The notes beneath the pieces are model-generated. The model was not told the origin of the DNA. It ran no database searches and was given only the letters and a program-made list of their open reading frames with translations. Of a stretch of DNA of 32,905 nucleotides, positions 24,882 to 32,862 are shown piece by piece; the first letter of the stretch is position 1; every line of letters begins with the position of its first letter. Both the position numbers and the translations under genes were made by a program. Source of the DNA: Ruminococcaceae bacterium UBA1730 (lineage in GTDB: Bacteria > Bacillota > Clostridia > Oscillospirales > Acutalibacteraceae); the NCBI GenBank assembly GCA_002315935.1, contig DCII01000042.1, positions 1 through 32,905 of the forward strand, read 5' to 3'.

Positions 24882-25922
24882 ATGTTCACAGTTGTTCTTG
24901 CAAAATGCGTAAGTGCAATGCTTGCGGTTATTATGTTCCTTTCAACTCCGCTCAATTTCTTCCTCGGCAAAAAGACTGAGGAAATCAAGGATGCCGAGGG
25001 TGGATGCAAGCTGAGCTTTGCGGCTATTTCGGATATTCACCTTGATGAAAAAGCCAGCTTCATTTCAGACGGTATGCTTGGGCTTGGATTCATGGATATG
25101 GATAAGGCGGTTGACCGCCTTGATGCAGTTACCTTTGTCGGCGATATAACAAATCACGGCTATATCGGTCAGTGGGATATTTTTGCAAATTCTGTTGCAA
25201 ATCATGATATTTCAGACAGACTTTTTGTCATTGCCGGCAACCACGACACATGGGGACCGAACAGAGACGATTTTGAAAATCCCGAAGACGGCGTTCTGCC
25301 GACTTTCATAAAGTATAACAAGAGCATCAGCGGCAGGGATATTCAGAATATGTATTATTCCGACATAGTTAACGGCTATTATTTCATCTGCCTCGGTTCG
25401 GAATATGACAGCACCTGTGCATATGTCAGCGACACCCAGCTTGAATGGTTTGCAGGCGAAATGGAAAAGGCTTCGAGAACAGGTCTTCCCATCTTTGTTT
25501 TCTTCCATCAGCCAATCAATGGCACTCACGGTCTGCCCTATAACTGGGGACTTGACAAGGAAGACCCCGCTGACGAGGGCGGCATCGGAGAGCAGAGCGA
25601 CAAGGTTGTTGCAATCCTCAAGAAATACGATAATGTTTTCTATCTCAGCGGTCACATCCATGCAGGCTTCAAGAACGAAGGCAACAGCACTATTGTTGAC
25701 TACGCTTCCGTTGAATATATGAAGAATGATAACGGCAACAACATCACGCTTATCAATCTTCCGTGCTTTGCAAATCCCGATGTTATCAGAGGTGCTCACA
25801 TGGCAAACGGCTGTGGTTGGGTTATCGAAGCATATGAGGGCAAGGTTCTCCTTCGTGCAAGAAACTTCGGTGCAGGCACATGGCTCACAAAATATGATGT
25901 AACTGTTAATCTTGATAAATAA
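24882..25922 (+). CDS. Membrane-anchored or secreted calcineurin-like metallophosphoesterase
   Basis: 346 residues. The N terminus (about 4-28) is one hydrophobic segment followed by KKTEE, so the protein is exported or tethered outside the cell. The metallophosphoesterase signature is complete: D51 and H53 in SDIHLDE, D88 in VGDIT, N120/H121 in AGNHDTWG, the histidine in FFHQPINGTHG, and SGHIHAG. These bind a two-metal centre that hydrolyses phosphate mono- or diesters. The substrate is unknown. A short AGGG-type ribosome site precedes the ATG. The amidase gene follows after 29 nt with its own AAAGGAG site and no separate promoter, so they are probably co-transcribed. Confidence 0.88.
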   Translation: MFTVVLAKCVSAMLAVIMFLSTPLNFFLGKKTEEIKDAEGGCKLSFAAISDIHLDEKASFISDGMLGLGFMDMDKAVDRLDAVTFVGDITNHGYIGQWDIFANSVANHDISDRLFVIAGNHDTWGPNRDDFENPEDGVLPTFIKYNKSISGRDIQNMYYSDIVNGYYFICLGSEYDSTCAYVSDTQLEWFAGEMEKASRTGLPIFVFFHQPINGTHGLPYNWGLDKEDPADEGGIGEQSDKVVAILKKYDNVFYLSGHIHAGFKNEGNSTIVDYASVEYMKNDNGNNITLINLPCFANPDVIRGAHMANGCGWVIEAYEGKVLLRARNFGAGTWLTKYDVTVNLDK

Positions 25923-25951
25923 AGTTTATGTGATTAAAAGGAGAGAATTTG

Positions 25952-26935
25952 ATGGAAAAACTCTTAAAAGGCAAATTCAGAAAACTCGATAATAATATTT
26001 TTCTTCTCAAGTATGAGAATGATTATGCTCTTGATATGCTTCTTGAAAAGGGTGTTAAGAGTGTCGGCGAGCTTGCTTCGATTATGCAGAAGCATTTCAA
26101 GGCAAACAAGAACGATATAAAAATGAGCACCGGTGATTTTGCCTGCACAACCTTCAATGCCCACACCGAAGGCGGCAACCATATTTTGGCTCGTAACTTC
26201 GATTTCAAGGAAGCTCCCGCTATAGTTGTTTGGACCAATCCCGAAAACGGATACAAAAGCATCGGCGTAACTGAAACGGATGTTGTTCTCTACGGCAAAA
26301 AGCCTGACGAAAAAGAAAATAAAAACCATCTTCTTATCGCTCCCTATGCCTGCATGGACGGCATGAACGAAAAGGGACTTGCAATTGCGGTTGTTGAAAT
26401 CAAGGTTAAACCGACAAAGCAGGAAACAGGCAAAAAGCCGATTATCACAACCGTTGCCATCCGTGCCGCTCTTGATAAATGTGCAACCGTTGATGAGGTT
26501 ATTGAGCTTTTCAAAAGGTTTGATATGCATGATTCTCTCTTTGCGAATTATCATTATCAGGTCGCTGATGCAAGCGGCAAGAGTGCAATTATTGAATATA
26601 TTGATAACGAAATGGTGGTTATTTATCCCGAGGATAAATATCAGTATCTCGTCAACAAGTATTCTACTCCCGGCATTCCCTGCGAAAAGGCATTCGGCTT
26701 CACAAGAGAAAAATGGCTTGCCGAGGAATTTGCCGAAACAAATCACATCATGGATGAAAAGCGTGCAATGAAGATTCTTGACAGGGTTAAGCTTTTCTAT
26801 AAGCATAAGAGAGGATATATGATAACAAGCCTTTGGAGCGTTATTTATAACCTTGAAAAGAAAAGCTGCCTTTTCTGTGCCAATATGGAATATGATAAGC
26901 AGTATACCTTCGGACTTGATTATCCCGAAGAATAA
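25952..26935 (+). CDS. Ntn-type linear amide hydrolase with internal cysteine (choloylglycine hydrolase / C45-like)
   Basis: 327 residues. The segment GDFACTTFNAHTEGGNHILARNFDF (split around C65) matches the nucleophile region of choloylglycine-hydrolase, penicillin V acylase and C45 families. These use an N-terminal cysteine freed by self-cleavage to split or transfer N-acyl amides. Here the cysteine is at residue 65, so a leader of about 64 residues should be removed autocatalytically, as in acid-ceramidase/NAAA-type relatives; classical bile salt hydrolases carry it at position 2. GMNEKGLAIAVVEI is a further conserved stretch. No signal peptide is evident. Start 25952 has AAAGGAG. Candidate substrates are N-acyl amino acids or similar lipids, unproven. 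Confidence 0.82.
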   Translation: MEKLLKGKFRKLDNNIFLLKYENDYALDMLLEKGVKSVGELASIMQKHFKANKNDIKMSTGDFACTTFNAHTEGGNHILARNFDFKEAPAIVVWTNPENGYKSIGVTETDVVLYGKKPDEKENKNHLLIAPYACMDGMNEKGLAIAVVEIKVKPTKQETGKKPIITTVAIRAALDKCATVDEVIELFKRFDMHDSLFANYHYQVADASGKSAIIEYIDNEMVVIYPEDKYQYLVNKYSTPGIPCEKAFGFTREKWLAEEFAETNHIMDEKRAMKILDRVKLFYKHKRGYMITSLWSVIYNLEKKSCLFCANMEYDKQYTFGLDYPEE

Positions 26936-26947
26936 TTGATAAATGAT

Positions 26948-27004
26948 AAAGAGCTTTAAGCTCTGTCTGTTTTTGCAGATAGTCTTAAAGCTCTTTTGGT
27001 TTTA
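26948..27004. terminator. Bidirectional terminator between the amidase and the YfcC-like permease
   Basis: A perfect 13-bp stem AAAGAGCTTTAAG/CTTAAAGCTCTTT (26948-26960 with 26984-26996) contains a further 7-bp inner stem (26963-26969 with 26976-26982). T-rich sequence follows on the plus side. It sits between convergent genes. Confidence 0.85.
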
Positions 27005-28648
27005 TGTGTAATTTACAAACAGGGCAAAGTGCATAATCGCAACCGCAAGAAGTCCTTCGGCGAGAAAGAGCTTCCATGTGTATTTAAGCCATTTGCCATA
27101 AGAAACATTCACAAGACCGATGGCGATTATCATTATTCCGCTTGTTGGATAGAGCAGATTTGTGAAGCCGTCTCCCATGCAGAAGGTCAGCACAATCGAG
27201 TTGCCCGAAATGCCGATAAGGTGGGCGAGGGGAGCAACAATGGGCATGATGAGAAATGCCTTTGCCGTGCCCGAGCCGATGAAGAATTCAAGAATAACAA
27301 TGAAGGCAAAGAGCAGAAGAATTGCTCCGTATGGCGAAAATCCGCCGATTAAGTTATAGACATAATTCAGAATGGTGTGAACTATCATGCCTTCACGCAG
27401 AATATATGTGATTCCGAGAATGAAAAATATCATCGGAATTGCGGGAGCGATTGTTTTAACTCCTCTTGCAAAGCCGTTGAAAAGCTCTTTTCCTCTGACC
27501 CCCGAAATATAACCTGCCGAAAGTCCGCCGACTGTGAAGAGAATTCCCATTCCCGGGAGCGAAAGCATTCCGCCGAGGCTGAATGCAAAGTCAATCACAA
27601 CGAGCAACAGAACTCCGCTCACGCAAAGCACGAATGCTCTTGTTGCCTTTTTGGTTTTATTGTTTGTAAGAAGCTCAAGGCTGTTATCGAGCCTGAATTT
27701 TTCCTTGAGAGCCTTGTCTGTTTCATAACAATATGATTTTTCGGGATTCTTTTCAATCCCTTTAGCGTAGATAACCGTAAACGAAACAAGAACCGCATAG
27801 ACAAGAATAAACATAATAATTCTCATCCAAAGACCCGAAAAAACCGGAATTCCCGCAAGCTTCTGAACTGTTACAACATTGAAGGGGTTGAAGGTTGCGG
27901 CGGTGAAGCCGAAAGCGATTGAAACAAGGCTGATTGTCAGCCCAACAAGCGAATCCCAGCCGAGAGCAAGCGAAATTGCACAGCAGATGGGAACGAGGGT
28001 TACGCTTTCTTCAAGAATGCCGGCTGTTGAGCTTAACAGCATACAAACGAAAACTACCGTACAGAGAAGAATATATTTCTTTTTCTCGAATTTCTTTATA
28101 ATGACCGCCATTATGTATTTGAGAATATTCTGTTCATCAAGAATTAAAAATGTTCCGCCGATAAGAATGATGATAACTATAATTCCGATGCCCGTCACAA
28201 CATCCGAGGTGCCGAAAACAAGAGCCATTGCAAGCGGAATTTTCCAAAGCGGCATTTTGAAATCAATCTTGTGATATGTGTCGGGAACAATCATTTCGCT
28301 TATGTCTTCGGCGTTTTCAATGTCATAGCCGTCAAGCGAATCAACGGGAGCTATAGCAACATCATATTCGTTTTTCAGCCTGTTCCGGTATTCCTCGGCT
28401 GAAATCTTACCGGTTCCGTCAACCTTGTAGGTCTGCTCCGCATCGTTCAGAGAAATTATTGCTCCGTCTGAAAGTCTGTATGTGTTGAGTGGGTAGGTGT
28501 AATATTCTCCTCTCGGCAGAAGCTGAGTAAGTGCACCTGCAAAAATGAGAATAAGGGTTAGAAGAATGCAGATGCCGATAATGGACTTTTTGTCAAGATG
28601 GAGTCCTGCTTCGGCAGAAGCATTCTTTTCTTTGACTGCTTCGCTCAT
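27002..28648 (-). CDS. YfcC/DcuC-family membrane permease
   Basis: 548 residues with about twelve hydrophobic helices. After the first helix comes an extracytoplasmic loop of roughly 90 residues (LPRGEYYTYPLNTYRL to about residue 130), a layout seen in YfcC-type proteins of the C4-dicarboxylate/ArcD-like ion transporter clan. The C-terminal half holds FIGSGTAKAFLIMPIVAPLA and LTFCMGDGFTNLLYPTSG, the re-entrant substrate/ion regions of that family. Possible substrates are amino acids, peptides or dicarboxylates; none can be chosen. The ATG has an AGGAT ribosome site, and the gene starts 20 nt after the phosphatase-like gene, as the last member of a four-gene minus-strand operon. Confidence 0.87.
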   Translation of the reverse strand: MSEAVKEKNASAEAGLHLDKKSIIGICILLTLILIFAGALTQLLPRGEYYTYPLNTYRLSDGAIISLNDAEQTYKVDGTGKISAEEYRNRLKNEYDVAIAPVDSLDGYDIENAEDISEMIVPDTYHKIDFKMPLWKIPLAMALVFGTSDVVTGIGIIVIIILIGGTFLILDEQNILKYIMAVIIKKFEKKKYILLCTVVFVCMLLSSTAGILEESVTLVPICCAISLALGWDSLVGLTISLVSIAFGFTAATFNPFNVVTVQKLAGIPVFSGLWMRIIMFILVYAVLVSFTVIYAKGIEKNPEKSYCYETDKALKEKFRLDNSLELLTNNKTKKATRAFVLCVSGVLLLVVIDFAFSLGGMLSLPGMGILFTVGGLSAGYISGVRGKELFNGFARGVKTIAPAIPMIFFILGITYILREGMIVHTILNYVYNLIGGFSPYGAILLLFAFIVILEFFIGSGTAKAFLIMPIVAPLAHLIGISGNSIVLTFCMGDGFTNLLYPTSGIMIIAIGLVNVSYGKWLKYTWKLFLAEGLLAVAIMHFALFVNYT

Positions 28649-28668
28649 TTGGTCACATCCTTTTTTGT

Positions 28669-30294
28669 TTACGGCTGAACGGGAACAGGATGGTCTTCCT
28701 TTTCACATTCAATGCTGATGAAATTATTTCTTGCGGCATATGCCCATTTCATTCCGAAAGCCTTGCAGGCTCCGTCAACGGGAATATACAGCTGACCTTC
28801 TCTGCCTCTGTAAACCTTTTCGCCGAGGTCAATGCTTCCTCTGTCGGTTTCTGCGATGCTGCTTCCCTCTGTAAAAACGGCTTTTCTGCGGTAAACCTCA
28901 AGCGTTACCTTTCCTTTTTCACGGAGCACTTCGCCGCCGATAAACGAAACAACCGTTGCAAATGCAACAAACCATGTTCCGTTGACGCATTCCGGCGGAA
29001 GCGATGAAGCACAGAGACCGAGGTCAACGCCCTTATAGAACATTCTTGTTCTGCCCGGTCCGAATATCGGAGCAATGCGATAGGGGCGGATTTCGTCTTT
29101 GTCCTTGTCAATCAGGCATTCATCGGCAATTCTTCCGTCATCAAGCTCAGTGATGAGTGTCATTCTGTTGCCGTCAATCTCAACAAGAGCGAATGCACTG
29201 ACCTCCTCCTCCTGCGGATAGAATGATGCGTGCCAAACCTTGTCACAGGTCTTCGTTCCCGGTGGATTGGCGTTTCCGTTACCGAGTTCATAGTGGATAA
29301 GTCCCTGCGAGGGTCTGTCGAAAATTTCTTCGTTCTTTATCGGAAAGCTTCTCGAGAAATTATGCTCGTGACCCTCAAAGAGAATGTCGAGCTTTTCCAT
29401 TGATTCTCTCATCATGGGGTAGGCATCGTCATTCGCAAGGTTCGGACCCGCATAATAAATCGGAAAATGATATGAACCGAGCTTCCATGTTTTGTTTGAT
29501 GAATCAATATCCTTTCTTGCCCATTCGTTGACAAGCTCCGGTTCGTTGACTCCGAAAACAACGAAATGTGCATTGCCGTAATCAAACGAATAATTTTCCG
29601 TCTGCCAGCCCTCGGGACCGTTTTTCGGATATGAATATTCAAGCTGTGTGTTGAAGAATTCCGCAGGCTCTGCATAGTAGCGGTTTTTCTCTTCGGGAAA
29701 ATAAAATTCAAAGCCTCTGTTATCGTGGTTTCCGCAGGTCATCATATAGGGAATATGCTCAATAATTCCCTTCATGCCATCGAACATCGCATTCCATTGA
29801 ATTTCATGCTGACCGCAATTGGTGTTGTCACCTGCCGTATAAATAAATCTGACATCGGGATATTTTGCAAGCACCTTTTTGAGAAATTTATTGAGTGCCG
29901 AATAATCGGGATTATAATGGTCGTTATCCTTCTGATGGTCGGAAATGGCAATAAATCTGAATTTGGTGAGGTTTTCTTCTTCGGTGTCAAACCAATATTC
30001 CTCGCTACGGATTTTCTCATTTCCGCAGGTGTAGTAATACCTTGTGCCGGGTTTAAGTCCCGTTGCCTTTGCCCAGAAAATGTTGCTCGTGTTGACCTCG
30101 CTTTTAAACGGCTTGACTATTGCATCCGCTCTGCGGATTTCTCCTCCCTCTTCATGAAATTCGATGTAACCGCTTTCGGTTTCTTTGTTGCATCTCCATG
30201 TGACGGTCATAGTTGTTTTTGCATCGTCAGAAAAGCTTATCATGATATGGTCGGGGATTTCGGTTGCAAATCTGTAATTAGGCTGTCTTTCCAT
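28669..30294 (-). CDS. Purple-acid-phosphatase-like metallophosphoesterase with C-terminal copper-amine-oxidase-N-like domain
   Basis: 541 residues. An N-terminal fibronectin-like domain (about 8-105) has the purple acid phosphatase pattern TMTVTWRC and LKPGTRYYYTCG. The phosphoesterase domain follows with D119/H120 (ISDHQ), D156 (AGDNTNCG), N189/H190 (CGNHDNRG), SYHFPIYY and EGHEHNF. The iron-ligand tyrosine of true purple acid phosphatases (GDxxY) is replaced by N159, so metal use may differ. Residues about 455-530 look like a copper amine oxidase N-terminal domain, common on secreted Clostridia proteins. Yet no signal peptide is present. The start (AGGAGAAA ribosome site) lies 55 nt inside the end of rlmA. 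Confidence 0.85.
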   Translation of the reverse strand: MERQPNYRFATEIPDHIMISFSDDAKTTMTVTWRCNKETESGYIEFHEEGGEIRRADAIVKPFKSEVNTSNIFWAKATGLKPGTRYYYTCGNEKIRSEEYWFDTEEENLTKFRFIAISDHQKDNDHYNPDYSALNKFLKKVLAKYPDVRFIYTAGDNTNCGQHEIQWNAMFDGMKGIIEHIPYMMTCGNHDNRGFEFYFPEEKNRYYAEPAEFFNTQLEYSYPKNGPEGWQTENYSFDYGNAHFVVFGVNEPELVNEWARKDIDSSNKTWKLGSYHFPIYYAGPNLANDDAYPMMRESMEKLDILFEGHEHNFSRSFPIKNEEIFDRPSQGLIHYELGNGNANPPGTKTCDKVWHASFYPQEEEVSAFALVEIDGNRMTLITELDDGRIADECLIDKDKDEIRPYRIAPIFGPGRTRMFYKGVDLGLCASSLPPECVNGTWFVAFATVVSFIGGEVLREKGKVTLEVYRRKAVFTEGSSIAETDRGSIDLGEKVYRGREGQLYIPVDGACKAFGMKWAYAARNNFISIECEKEDHPVPVQP

Positions 30295-31130
30295 TCTCTT
30301 TCTCCTGTATTTTTTTTGTATATTCTTATTCCGAATTCAGCTTGAGTTTCAAAGCTCTCAAGGCTTTCAAGCTTTTGCTGGTCGGACTTTCCTGTTTTGT
30401 AATAATACGGCGTCATCATGAAGAGCGACATGAGGTCTTCATGGCTTTTCAGAGTTATCGTTTCTCTCAATTCTCTTTCTTCAATCAGCTCAAAGCCGTC
30501 AATATGCGAATTAGGAATTTCGTTTAGATAAGGTTTATCATAGATTGCGGCTTTAAGATTAAGAAGGTGGTTTTCAAGCGGAATAACTCTTATCAGAATG
30601 CCGCCTTTTTTCAGCACTCTTGAAAATTCCGAGAATGCTTCGGGGGAAAAAATATTCAGAATTCCGTTGCAGCTTTCATCGGCAAGCGGAATTGCGAAAA
30701 GGCTTGCAACGGCGGTTTTTATTCCGCTTTTTCTTTTTGAGGCAAATTCGAGAGCATCCTTGGAAATATCAATTCCGATAATATTTGCGTTGATATTCCT
30801 TGACATAAGATATTCGAGAATTCCCGATGAATACCAGCATTCTCCGCAGCCTGCATCAAGAATGAATGAGCTGTTTTCAAAATATTTTCCGCATATTTCA
30901 CACAGCGAATCACGCAGAAAGCCATAATAATTCTCTGATAGAAAATCTCTGCGTGCTCTGACCATTAACCTGTCGTCTCCGTGGCGTTTGGCAGAGGATT
31001 TCTGCGACATCAGCAGGTTGACATAGTCGAATTTAGATTTGTCGAAGCAATGACCGCTTTGACAGCGATACATTTTTTCTTCTTCATTCAGTTTTTCTCC
31101 GCAAACGGGACAAATAAAACAATTCATCAT
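30240..31130 (-). CDS. rlmA: 23S rRNA (guanine-N1)-methyltransferase, RlmA-like
   Basis: 296 residues. An N-terminal zinc ribbon (C7, C10, C23, H27 in CPVCGEKL and YRCQSGHCFDKSKFDYVNLL) is followed by a Rossmann AdoMet-binding methyltransferase domain with LDAGCGECWYS and IIGIDISKDALEFA. This is the architecture of RlmA, which methylates G745 or G748 of 23S rRNA; the Gram-positive type (RlmAII/TlrB) affects tylosin-class macrolide binding. The protein runs about 22 residues past the usual end near IRIYKK and overlaps the next gene by 55 nt. Its ATG overlaps the stop of the isomerase gene. Resistance is not implied, as housekeeping versions are common. Confidence 0.88.
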   Translation of the reverse strand: MMNCFICPVCGEKLNEEEKMYRCQSGHCFDKSKFDYVNLLMSQKSSAKRHGDDRLMVRARRDFLSENYYGFLRDSLCEICGKYFENSSFILDAGCGECWYSSGILEYLMSRNINANIIGIDISKDALEFASKRKSGIKTAVASLFAIPLADESCNGILNIFSPEAFSEFSRVLKKGGILIRVIPLENHLLNLKAAIYDKPYLNEIPNSHIDGFELIEERELRETITLKSHEDLMSLFMMTPYYYKTGKSDQQKLESLESFETQAEFGIRIYKKNTGEREWKDSLITDLQPKSPTIS

Positions 31131-31987
31131 TTCACTCTGTAAAAATCTATTTTTTTCATCATACTTCTGCCGACATCATGCATGAATTTTTCGCAGGCAG
31201 GCATGAGGTCAGAGGGGAAACGAGCAAGAAAATTATCCGCTTCATAGGTGAAGTTTCCTGAATAATCAATCTGACCGAGAGCCATCAGAATTGCATCCCA
31301 ATCCATGTTCATTATGTAAGGCAGAGTGTGGTTATCGTTGATATTGTTGTTATCGTGAACATGGAGTGCACCGAGCCTGTTATGCCCCATATCTCTTATC
31401 ATATCGGCGGCGTTTTCGCCAACAAGTCCGCAATGACCGAGGTCAAGACAGCAGGTGAAGCTTTTGCTGTTCAGGGAATCAAAATGCCTGTTGAAATCCT
31501 CGGCAATGCTGCAAACATTCGGGATTATTTTCTTTCCGTTCCAACCCCACATATTTTCAAGAGCAATCTTAACTCCGCTCTTTTTCGCCGCTTCTTCAAG
31601 CTCTTTATACATGGCGATATTCTTTTCAAGCTGATTTTTCTTATACGCAACGGGATGAACGACTATTATTTTCGCATCGAGAATGCCTGCAATTTCGATT
31701 GAACGCTTAACACGCTCCATCATCATCCGGTTATATTTTTCGTCTCCGTCCTTGCAGGTCGGGAAGGGGGCGTGAGCCTGCTCAAAGGTCTTTCCGCAGG
31801 CTTCTGCAATGCTTCTGAGATTCAGAGCGTGCTTTTCATAAGCGGTGGTGTTGAGAAGGCAATCATCCTTTTCCATTGCAAACATGGAATAATCAATTCC
31901 GTCAAATCCGCTTCTGCAAATTATTTCAACGGCAGTTTCATCGCCGAATCTTTGGCTTAAATGTTCAGTCTGAGTAACAAGCTTCAT
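31127..31987 (-). CDS. Sugar phosphate isomerase/epimerase (xylose-isomerase-like TIM barrel)
   Basis: 286 residues of the AP-endonuclease-2/xylose-isomerase-like fold. Metal-site motifs are in order: FEQAHAPFP, IIVVHPVAY, KIALENMWGW (catalytic glutamate), TCCLDLGHCGL, ALHVHDNN and FTYEADNF. Such enzymes act on keto-sugars, inositol derivatives or 3-dehydroshikimate; the substrate is unknown. It has an AAAGGGG ribosome site and is first in a minus-strand operon with rlmA, the phosphatase-like gene and the permease. Its leader contains the right-hand copy of the 24-nt repeat. Confidence 0.88.
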   Translation of the reverse strand: MKLVTQTEHLSQRFGDETAVEIICRSGFDGIDYSMFAMEKDDCLLNTTAYEKHALNLRSIAEACGKTFEQAHAPFPTCKDGDEKYNRMMMERVKRSIEIAGILDAKIIVVHPVAYKKNQLEKNIAMYKELEEAAKKSGVKIALENMWGWNGKKIIPNVCSIAEDFNRHFDSLNSKSFTCCLDLGHCGLVGENAADMIRDMGHNRLGALHVHDNNNINDNHTLPYIMNMDWDAILMALGQIDYSGNFTYEADNFLARFPSDLMPACEKFMHDVGRSMMKKIDFYRVK

Positions 31988-32021
31988 AAAAATACCCCTT
32001 TATGGAAACTCGAAAATCTTG

Positions 32022-32045
32022 CTTGCCGATTTAATCAGCGTTTCC
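32022..32045 (-). repeat. Right copy of the 24-nt perfect inverted repeat
   Basis: Read on the minus strand it begins GGAAACGCTGATTAAAT and ends CGGCAAG, identical to 24785-24808. It lies in the 5' leader of the isomerase operon, between the predicted promoter and the ATG. Its outer GGAAAC can pair with GTTTCC at 31999-32006, so the transcript could fold there. Confidence 0.9.
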
Positions 32046-32061
32046 TAAAAATCCAAATAAT

Positions 32062-32089
32062 ATTATAACATATTTTTTCATTTTAACAA
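32062..32089 (-). promoter_or_regulatory. Promoter of the isomerase-rlmA-phosphatase-permease operon
   Basis: On the minus strand, TTGTTA (32089-32084), 16-nt spacer and a consensus TATAAT (32067-32062). It sits just outside the right repeat copy and transcribes through it. Confidence 0.7.
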
Positions 32090-32139
32090 TAATTTTTGGG
32101 TTTTTATTCAAAATTAATTAATTATTTACAAATTAATTG

Positions 32140-32168
32140 TTGACATTTACTTTTATTTATACTAAATT
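32140..32168 (+). promoter_or_regulatory. Promoter of the TetR-family gene
   Basis: Consensus -35 TTGACA (32140-32145), 17-nt spacer and TAAATT (32163-32168). AATTAATT palindromes just upstream (32112-32123 and 32131-32138) could be regulator sites, but the sequence is very AT-rich. Confidence 0.6.
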
Positions 32169-32202
32169 AATATAGGGAAATTTTACAGAAGGAGAAAATG
32201 GA

Positions 32203-32775
32203 ATGGCAAAAGCAGAATACCGAAGTTCTATCCGTTCGAAAAATTTGATTAAAAAAGCACTTGCGAAGCTTCTTCATGAAAAGGAAATGAGCAAAATCAC
32301 CGTTTCAGACATCATCAGAGAAGCTGACATAAGCAGAGGCACTTTCTACGCTCACTATCCTGATGTGCACGGGGTTGCGGAGCAGATTGAGCAGGAGGAG
32401 CTAAAAAAGCTCATTGATTTTGTTGATGAAATCGGAATAAATTCAATTGTTGAAAATCCCGCAGATTTCATCAAAGAAATCTGTATTTATATCCTAAGAG
32501 ATATTGAATATTACAGAATGCTTATGGAATCCAATATTCTAAATAATTTTCTCGGCAGAATTATTAACATTTATTATGATAAAACACTTGATAGGCTTGT
32601 TGAAGAGGGAAGAAGCAGGGGAGAGGCGGATATTTATCTTTCGTTTGCTTCAAACGGTGCAAGGTCAACTCTCGTGAACTGGATTTCAGGAGATATTCAA
32701 TGCGGCGTTGATGAAATTTCGTCAACGCTCGGAAAATATCTCTCTGTCTGCACGGCAATTTATTTCGGAAAATAA
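32203..32775 (+). CDS. TetR/AcrR-family transcriptional regulator
   Basis: 190 residues, the usual length. The N-terminal helix-turn-helix is clear: RSKNLIKKALAKLLHEKEMSK, then ITVSDIIREADISRGTFYAHYPD (residues about 29-51). The C-terminal ligand domain is all-helical (ILRDIEYYRMLME, GARSTLVNWISGD) and resembles the type found in many Clostridia regulators of unknown effector. The ribosome site AAGGAG is about 8 nt before ATG 32203; an ATG at 32198 is out of frame. It stands alone, divergent from the isomerase operon with its promoter about 50 nt from the other, so that operon is a possible target. Confidence 0.93.
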   Translation: MAKAEYRSSIRSKNLIKKALAKLLHEKEMSKITVSDIIREADISRGTFYAHYPDVHGVAEQIEQEELKKLIDFVDEIGINSIVENPADFIKEICIYILRDIEYYRMLMESNILNNFLGRIINIYYDKTLDRLVEEGRSRGEADIYLSFASNGARSTLVNWISGDIQCGVDEISSTLGKYLSVCTAIYFGK

Positions 32776-32802
32776 TAACCTTGTTGTAAACAATAAAAAA
32801 CA

Positions 32803-32836
32803 GACAGTCCCGTTTGCTTCTGCTTTCGGGGCTGTC
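32803..32836. terminator. Hairpin after the TetR gene, probable terminator
   Basis: A 10-bp stem GACAGTCCCG/CGGGGCTGTC (32803-32812 with 32827-32836, one T-G wobble). The plus side has only GTGTTCTT after it, but an A-run (32795-32800) precedes it, so it would work best for a minus-strand gene entering from the right. Confidence 0.6.
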
Positions 32837-32839
32837 GTG

Positions 32840-32862
32840 TTCTTAGAAAACGCTGAATAAAT
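32840..32862 (+). repeat. Third, diverged copy of the repeat end
   Basis: TTCTTAGAAAACGCTG at its start matches the left copy and its flank (24779-24801) at 20 of 23 positions, then the sequence diverges. A small hairpin ATGCG-TCGT-CGCAT (32861-32874) follows. It points right and may be the end of an element lying beyond the window. Confidence 0.6.
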
